Shown here: positions 35,606 to 40,194 of the stretch, in pieces
Layout: every line of letters starts with the position of its first letter
Position numbering within the stretch: position 1 is the stretch's first letter
Origin: Microbacterium ginsengisoli
Lineage (GTDB): Bacteria > Actinomycetota > Actinomycetes > Actinomycetales > Microbacteriaceae
Assembly (NCBI RefSeq): GCF_000956535.1
Contig: NZ_JYIY01000060.1
Coordinates: 1 to 40,194 of the forward strand
DNA: 40,194 bases
Reading direction: 5' to 3'
Translations under genes and position numbers: made by a program
Notes under the pieces: generated by a model
What the model saw: the letters and a program-made list of their open reading frames with translations, nothing else
Told to the model about the DNA's origin: nothing
The model's database searches: none

Positions 35606-36694
35606 ATGGCCCTCTTCTCCCGACGCCCCGCGCCGAACGCCGCTTCCGAATCGACGGATGTCGCGGCCCCCGCGCCGACGGGCGAGATCGCCGCCGCATC
35701 GGCTGTCGGCACTGCTGCCGGCAACACCACCGACGGCACCGCTTCCGGTGAGGGCGACATCACCGCGGCCGCCGCAGCAGCCTCCATCGCCGACGCCGTT
35801 CCCGAAGTGTCGATCTCGATCTCCACGTTCGGTGGGCCGGGCGCCGCGCCGGCCGCCGTTCCGGCGCCGGCACCCTTCACGCTGCCCTCGCCCGAGATGC
35901 CCGCCGTCACCGAGGCCGTGCCCGGCATGCCCGACAACGTGCTGCTCAAGGCGGCGCTCGCCGCCCTGGTCGCCGACGCGCCGGCGCCCCAGCTCATGAA
36001 CGTCGCCCGTCAGCTGCTGCAGGGGCACCTCTACCTGCGGGTCAAGGGCGACGCCCGCGCCCTCGTCGACGCGGGCAAGGAGTTGCCGCTGTCGATCGCG
36101 ACCCGCGGCGACGAGCGGTTCGCGCTCGTCTTCTCAGGCGGCGAGGCGCTGCGAGACGCCGTGAATGCCGACGGCGACACCGACACATCCGCCGTCTCGA
36201 AGCCCGCGATCGAGGTGCTGAACGAGGTGCTCACCGATGACTTCGCGGGCATCGCGATCGACCACGCCTCCACTCCGCATTCCGCGATCCTGCCGCGGCA
36301 GCTGCTCGAGCGTGCGCTGGTCGACCTCGACCCCGAGCTCGCCGTCAAGACCCTGCTGCTCGGTGCTCGGGATGCCGCCACCCCCGCCGCCGTCGCCGGT
36401 GTGCTCGTCAGCGCGCCCCTGTGGCTCGCCGCCCGCACCACCGAGTCGGGCGACATGGGCATCGCGGAGGTGCACACCGAAGACGGCACCCGCTACATCG
36501 AGGTGTTCTCGCACCCGCTCGAGCTCATCGCGCTCGGCCGCGGCGACGAGCCCGTGCAGATCACGGGCCCGCAGCTCGGCGCCGCGCTGCGCAGTGACGA
36601 CGGCATCACCGGAGTCATTGTGGATCCGGCCGGACCGTGGATCTCCCTCACCCGCACCGACCTCGCCGCCGTACTCGCGCTCGATGCGCCCTAA
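35606..36694 (+). CDS. Tandem SseB-domain protein
   Basis: 362 residues. The first 110 are low-complexity Ala/Pro/Thr-rich with no predicted fold. They are followed by two SseB-like units: about residues 110-250 (LLQGHLYLRVKGDAR, DERFALVFSGGEALRDAV, GIAIDHAS) and 255-362 (SAPLWLAARTTESG, RYIEVFSHPLELIAL, GVIVDPAGPWISL). SseB domains are of unknown biochemistry in actinobacteria, though the enterobacterial SseB label comes from serine-sensitivity/enhancing work. Cytosolic. The TAA stop lies inside the first copy of a duplicated 16-nt segment that carries the promoter of the next gene. Confidence 0.8.
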   Translation: MALFSRRPAPNAASESTDVAAPAPTGEIAAASAVGTAAGNTTDGTASGEGDITAAAAAASIADAVPEVSISISTFGGPGAAPAAVPAPAPFTLPSPEMPAVTEAVPGMPDNVLLKAALAALVADAPAPQLMNVARQLLQGHLYLRVKGDARALVDAGKELPLSIATRGDERFALVFSGGEALRDAVNADGDTDTSAVSKPAIEVLNEVLTDDFAGIAIDHASTPHSAILPRQLLERALVDLDPELAVKTLLLGARDAATPAAVAGVLVSAPLWLAARTTESGDMGIAEVHTEDGTRYIEVFSHPLELIALGRGDEPVQITGPQLGAALRSDDGITGVIVDPAGPWISLTRTDLAAVLALDAP

Positions 36695-36728
36695 GGTCCC
36701 GGCGCTCCCGCGCGATGCGCCCTAAGGT
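36682..36728 (+). repeat. 16-nt direct repeat carrying stop codon and -10 box
   Basis: CGATGCGCCCTAAGGT occurs at 36682-36697 and again at 36713-36728 (31-bp period). The first copy contains the SseB gene's last codons and TAA stop. The second copy places TAAGGT six bases before the polymerase-gene ATG. Confidence 0.9.
36723..36728 (+). promoter_or_regulatory. -10 box of the NHEJ polymerase gene (leaderless start)
   Basis: TAAGGT ends 6 nt before ATG 36735. An identical box sits 31 bp upstream in the duplicated segment. Confidence 0.6.
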
Positions 36729-36734
36729 GAGGCC

Positions 36735-37754
36735 ATGTCCGGCGACAGACTGACCCTCATCGTCCCGGGGCCCCACGGCGATCGGGAGATCTCGCTGTCG
36801 AGCCCCGACCGCGTCATCTGGGCGGAATCGGGCATCACCAAGCGGGAGCTCGCCGAATACCTCATCGCCGTGGCGGGGCCTTTCCTTGAGGCGAACGGGC
36901 AGCGCCCGGTGTCGCTCGAGCGGTTTCCCGGCGGCATCGACGGCGACAGCTTCTTCTCCAAGAATCCGCCCAAGGGCGCCCCCGCGTACGTGGAAGCGGT
37001 CGACGTCACCTACCCGAGCGGACGGGTGCACCCGCAGCTCGTGCTCACCGAGCCCGCGGCCGTCGTGTGGGCGGCGCAGATGAACACCGTCGTCTTCCAC
37101 CCGTGGGCCTCGCTCGCCGCGGCGCCCGACCTCCCCGTCGAGCTGCGCATCGACCTCGACCCGCAGTCAGGCACCGGCTTCCGCGAGGCCGCGGCCGTCG
37201 CGCCCGTGCTGCGCGAGCTGCTCGCGGACGCCGGGTTGACGGCGTGGCTGAAGACGAGCGGGAACCGCGGCATCCATGTCTTCTGTCCCATCGAGCCGAC
37301 GCATGAGTTCCTGGATGTGCGCCACGCCGTCATCGCGGTGGCGCGCGAGCTGGAACGACGGCTCCCCGACCAGGTCACGACAGCGTGGTGGAAGGAAGAG
37401 CGCGGGCAGCGCATCTTCGTCGACTTCAACCAGGCCAACCGCGACCGCACGATGGCGGGTGCCTACAGCCCGCGCGCGACGGCGGCCGCGACGGTGTCGA
37501 CGCCGCTGCGGTGGGACGAGCTCGATGGTCTCGACCCGCACACCTTCACCGTGCAGAGCGTGCCCGAGCGCCTCGCCGCGGTCGGCGACCCCTGGGAAGG
37601 GTTCGCGGCCGCGCCGGGTCGCATCGACGTGCTTCTCGACTGGTGGCAGCGCGACCTCGAGGCCGGGCTTGGCGAGCTTCCGTTCCCGCCCGAGTTCCCC
37701 AAGATGCCCGGCGAGCCGCCGCGCGTGCAGCCCAGCCGCGCGAAGAAGGACTGA
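36735..37754 (+). CDS. LigD-type polymerase/primase (PolDom), stand-alone
   Basis: 339-residue archaeo-eukaryotic-primase-fold polymerase of bacterial NHEJ or of AEP-dependent excision repair. Motif I is RIDLDPQSGTGF (catalytic Asp140, Asp142), motif II is LKTSGNRGIHVF (catalytic Ser/His), and motif III is VDFNQANRDRTM. The FFSKNPPKGAP and FHPW elements are typical. It inserts nucleotides, preferably ribonucleotides, at breaks. Multidomain LigD fuses this to ligase; here the ligase is the next gene on the opposite strand. No Ku is visible in the window. Function by family is clear; partner identity is inference. Confidence 0.94.
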   Translation: MSGDRLTLIVPGPHGDREISLSSPDRVIWAESGITKRELAEYLIAVAGPFLEANGQRPVSLERFPGGIDGDSFFSKNPPKGAPAYVEAVDVTYPSGRVHPQLVLTEPAAVVWAAQMNTVVFHPWASLAAAPDLPVELRIDLDPQSGTGFREAAAVAPVLRELLADAGLTAWLKTSGNRGIHVFCPIEPTHEFLDVRHAVIAVARELERRLPDQVTTAWWKEERGQRIFVDFNQANRDRTMAGAYSPRATAAATVSTPLRWDELDGLDPHTFTVQSVPERLAAVGDPWEGFAAAPGRIDVLLDWWQRDLEAGLGELPFPPEFPKMPGEPPRVQPSRAKKD

Positions 37755-37779
37755 CCCGCGGGCGCACCCCGCCCCCTAT

Positions 37780-37863
37780 CGCCGAATCCACTCGCGCGAG
37801 CCGAATCCCTGCTTCACCTGCGACGGGATGACGTGGACTCGACGCCCACCCGTGGATTCGGCG
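37780..37863. repeat. Inverted repeat between polymerase and ligase genes
   Basis: CGCCGAATCCAC (37780-37791) and GTGGATTCGGCG (37852-37863) are 12-bp perfect arms 60 bp apart. GCCGAATCC also repeats directly at 37800-37808. It fills most of the convergent 136-nt gap and could be a long bidirectional terminator or a small inserted element. Confidence 0.65.
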
Positions 37864-37890
37864 GTAACGGGGGCAGCGCCCGCGCGGCGC

Positions 37891-38922
37891 TCAGTCGAGA
37901 ACGGCGGCGAGATCGTACGCCGCGATCTGCTCGAGCTGCGCGAAGGTGCACGACGCGGCATCCCGATCGGGACGCCATCTCTCGAACTGCACCGTATGCC
38001 GGAACCGAGCTCCCTCGAGCTGGTCGTAGCGCACCTCGAGCACGCGCTCGGGCCGCAGGCGCACGAACGAGACATCCTTCGAACCGGTGAACCTCGACCG
38101 TTCGCCCGCACCCGTCACGACCTCTCCGTCGGCGTCGCGCTCGACGAGCGGGGCAAGCTCGTCGACGAGCTCGAGCCGGCGCGCCGCGGTGAACGCCGAC
38201 ACCCCGCCGACCTGCCGCAGCTCGCCGTCATCGCCGTACAGTCCGACCAGCAGCGACCCGACGCCCGCGCCCGACGCATGCACGCGGTAGCCGAGCGCGA
38301 CGACATCGGCCGTGCGCGCATGCTTGATCTTCAGCATCGTGCGCTTGCCCGGCGCATACGGCTCATCGAGCCGCTTCGCGACGACACCGTCGAGCCCCGC
38401 CCCCTCGAACTCGGCCAGCCAGCGACCGGCGACATCGGCGTCGAGGGTGGTACGGGTCAGATGAACCGGATGCCCCACCCCGGCCAGCATCCGTTCGAGC
38501 CGCGCGCGGCGCTCACGGAAGGGCGCATCGACCAGCGGGTCGTCGCCCTCCGCGATCAGGTCGAACGCGATCAGCATCGCGGGGGTCTCCGTGGCGAGGC
38601 GCGTGACACGCGACGCCGCCGGATGGATGCGGGCGCTCAGCGCCTCCCAGTCGAGCCGCTGTGCACCCGGCTCCCCGGTCGCGACGACCAGCTCGCCGTC
38701 GATCACGCACGGGCCGGGCAGCACCCGGGGGAGCGCATCGACGATCTCGGGGAAGTAGCGGGTCAGCGGCTTCGCGCCACGTGACGCCAGCTCGACCTCG
38801 GTGCCGTCCCACGCGGCGAGCACGCGGAAACCATCCCACTTCGGCTCGAACGAGAGGCCCGCGGCATCCGGGATCGCATCGACACCCTTGGCGAGCATCG
38901 GCGCCGGCACGTCGTAGCGCAT
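37891..38922 (-). CDS. ATP-dependent DNA ligase (LigC/LigD-ligase type)
   Basis: 343 residues with nucleotidyltransferase core and OB fold. Motif I is EPKWDGFRV (AMP-accepting Lys28), with ELASRGAKPLTRYFPEI, VIDGELVV and LDGVVAKRLDEPYAPGKR as motifs III-IV. Motif V is TMLKIKHARTADVV, and the OB-fold part ends in FVRLRPERVLEVRYDQ and FERWRPDRD. Length and motifs match LigC or the ligase part of LigD. ATG 38922 has GCGAGG upstream and lies 3 nt beyond the stop of the AI-2E gene's frame. Both should be on one transcript. It probably works with the stand-alone polymerase. Confidence 0.94.
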   Translation of the reverse strand: MRYDVPAPMLAKGVDAIPDAAGLSFEPKWDGFRVLAAWDGTEVELASRGAKPLTRYFPEIVDALPRVLPGPCVIDGELVVATGEPGAQRLDWEALSARIHPAASRVTRLATETPAMLIAFDLIAEGDDPLVDAPFRERRARLERMLAGVGHPVHLTRTTLDADVAGRWLAEFEGAGLDGVVAKRLDEPYAPGKRTMLKIKHARTADVVALGYRVHASGAGVGSLLVGLYGDDGELRQVGGVSAFTAARRLELVDELAPLVERDADGEVVTGAGERSRFTGSKDVSFVRLRPERVLEVRYDQLEGARFRHTVQFERWRPDRDAASCTFAQLEQIAAYDLAAVLD

Positions 38923-38924
38923 AG

Positions 38925-40082
38925 TCACCTCGCCTTCGCCCGCGCCCACCGGGCGGGCAGCTGCGGGCCGTCCCAGACCTGCACCGCCCCCCACACGACC
39001 GCCGTGATCGGCACGGCGAGCACAGCCCCGATCACGCCGCCGAGCACCGTTCCGACCGTCAACGCGATGAGGACGACGAACGCGTGCAGCCTCATGGAGC
39101 GCCCCATGAGCACCGGCTGCAGGAAGTTGCCCTCCAGCTGGTTCACGAGCACCACCACGCCGACGACGAGCAGGGCGTTGACCCAGCCGTTCGCGACGAG
39201 TGCGACGAGTGCCGCGAGGATGCCCGCGACCGTCGCTCCCACGATCGGGATGAACGCGAGCAGGAAGACGAGCACCGCCAGCGGGATCGCGAGGGGCACC
39301 TGCAGGATCAGGAGGCCGATGAGGATACCGACCGCATCGACCGCCGCGACCGCCGCCGTGCCGCGCACGTACGACCCGAGCACCGACACCGTCTTGGTGC
39401 CGATGCGGCGCGCCCGCGCGTAGTGCGCTCCCTCGAAGGGGCGCAGCAGGAAGCTCCACATGCGTGCGCCGTCCTTCAGGAAGAAGAACAGCACGACGAC
39501 CAGCAGCACGAGCGAGGTGAGGAACGTCGCCACCGCGCTCACGCCCGCGAGCGCGCCCGAGCCGAACTGCGCGCTCGTCACGAATCCGCGCGCGGCGGTC
39601 AGCCAGTCATCGATCTGCGCGGCGTCGATCGCGATCGGCAGTGTCGCGATCCACTCCAGGAAGTGCTCGAACCCGCTCTGCGCCTGCGTCGACAGTTCGT
39701 CGAACTGGTCCCGCACGGCCCAGACGATCAGCCAACCGACGAGGCTGAGCAGCACGAGGATCGTGAACAGCGTGATCAGGGTGGCCGCGACATCCGGCAC
39801 CCCTCGGCGCCGCATCGCGCCCATCACCGGCGCGAACGCCGACGCGAGGATCAGTGCCAGCAGCAGCGGGATGACCACCACCGTCAACGAGCGGATGCCC
39901 CAGATCGCCCCCGCGAGCAGCGCCACCACGACGATGATCTGCAGCGCCCGCGTCGCGAGCGTGCCGAAGCCGTCGGTCCACAGCGCGGCGAGGCGGGAGC
40001 GTGGCGAGAGGGGCGGAAGGTCGGGCGCGGTGATGGCGCGCGCGGTCGGCGGAGCGGAGCGTCGTCGTCGGAGCAGTCCCAT
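38925..40082 (-). CDS. AI-2E family transporter (UPF0118)
   Basis: 385-residue membrane protein with about eight hydrophobic segments. The family features are the N-terminal pair SLTVVVIPLLLALILASAFAPV, the paired-helix region TSLVLLVVVLFFFLKDG, and the C-terminal block PLAVLVFLLAFIPIVGATVAG, NQLEGNFLQPVLMGRSMRLH. These define the PF01594 group, including TqsA-like and putative Na+/H+ antiporters; the substrate is not settled. ATG 40082 has a TAGCGT box ending six bases upstream. It precedes the ligase gene, with its stop at 38925-38927. The first 30 residues are basic and disordered. Confidence 0.92.
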   Translation of the reverse strand: MGLLRRRRSAPPTARAITAPDLPPLSPRSRLAALWTDGFGTLATRALQIIVVVALLAGAIWGIRSLTVVVIPLLLALILASAFAPVMGAMRRRGVPDVAATLITLFTILVLLSLVGWLIVWAVRDQFDELSTQAQSGFEHFLEWIATLPIAIDAAQIDDWLTAARGFVTSAQFGSGALAGVSAVATFLTSLVLLVVVLFFFLKDGARMWSFLLRPFEGAHYARARRIGTKTVSVLGSYVRGTAAVAAVDAVGILIGLLILQVPLAIPLAVLVFLLAFIPIVGATVAGILAALVALVANGWVNALLVVGVVVLVNQLEGNFLQPVLMGRSMRLHAFVVLIALTVGTVLGGVIGAVLAVPITAVVWGAVQVWDGPQLPARWARAKAR

Positions 40083-40088
40083 GCCCCG

Positions 40089-40094
40089 ACGCTA
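40089..40094 (-). promoter_or_regulatory. -10 box of the AI-2E transporter gene (leaderless start)
   Basis: On the minus strand TAGCGT ends 6 nt before ATG 40082. Confidence 0.55.
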
Positions 40095-40194
40095 GCGTTC
40101 GTGCGGCGGGTGAGACAGGGGGTTGCCTGGGCGGGGCGATAGGCGGCGGGCCGAATCAACGTCTGCGCGTCGATTCCATGCGTCACCGCGGGTA

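Noticed and set aside
33133..35997. A 954-codon open frame antisense to the helicase gene
   Set aside because: Typical GC-rich shadow frame: no recognisable domain, Glu/Val/Gly-rich, fully opposite a well-supported helicase and the next gene.

Overview
The window is a high-GC actinobacterial chromosome segment, most likely from a Microbacteriaceae genus such as Microbacterium. This rests on gene content (guaB plus guaB3, DUF3817 next to guaA, SURF1, LigD-type polymerase and ligase as separate genes), strong GC3 codon bias, CIRCE control of groES, and many start codons lying 6-8 nt after a TAnnnT box (leaderless transcripts). Most of it is core housekeeping DNA. I see no CRISPR array, phage genes, transposase or rRNA.

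Layout. 2-967: 3' end of a secreted HlyD-type adaptor. 1016-7734 (+): glmS-acpS-alr-tsaE, then tsaB-rimI-tsaD and a small membrane protein, largely joined by 4-base stop/start overlaps. These cover cell-wall precursor supply (GlcN-6-P, D-Ala), ACP maturation, and t6A tRNA modification with ribosomal protein acetylation. 7790-10542: THUMP-like methyltransferase (-), orphan groES with two CIRCE sites, and rarD. 10760-18374: a branched-chain amino-acid ABC transporter locus, with the binding protein on + and livHMGF on -. A three-gene YtrA-type regulator/ATPase/membrane cassette sits between these two parts.

18721-28822: a guanine-nucleotide neighbourhood (guaB, guaB3, guaA). Between guaB and guaB3 lie two efflux modules, each an MFS exporter divergent from its regulator (TetR, LysR). 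Between guaB3 and guaA lie SURF1 and DUF3817. 28890-32881: an F420/deazaflavin-type reductase, a TagE-like GT4 glycosyltransferase, a Bax inhibitor-1 family membrane protein, and a glycerophosphodiester phosphodiesterase. 32932-33007: an unusual CAU-anticodon tRNA-like gene (-). 33124-40082: UvrD/PcrA helicase, tandem-SseB protein, LigD-type polymerase, convergent ATP-dependent DNA ligase, and an AI-2E-family transporter.

The signal least explained by the genes is a 9-mer, GGATGCCGC/GCGGCATCC. It occurs about 36 times by eye in 40 kb, against roughly one expected from base composition. It sits in fixed codon phase in most coding copies checked, using otherwise disfavoured GCA and GAT codons, and it pairs as inverted repeats in two intergenic terminator-like hairpins. 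That layout resembles DNA-uptake or architecture-imparting sequences. Other notable items are the CAU tRNA-like gene lacking canonical D-arm bases, a LivH permease fused to a secreted carboxypeptidase-regulatory-like domain, a GuaB3 with the catalytic Cys replaced by Ser, a tandemly duplicated promoter segment before the NHEJ polymerase gene, and clear operator palindromes for the YtrA, TetR and LysR regulators.
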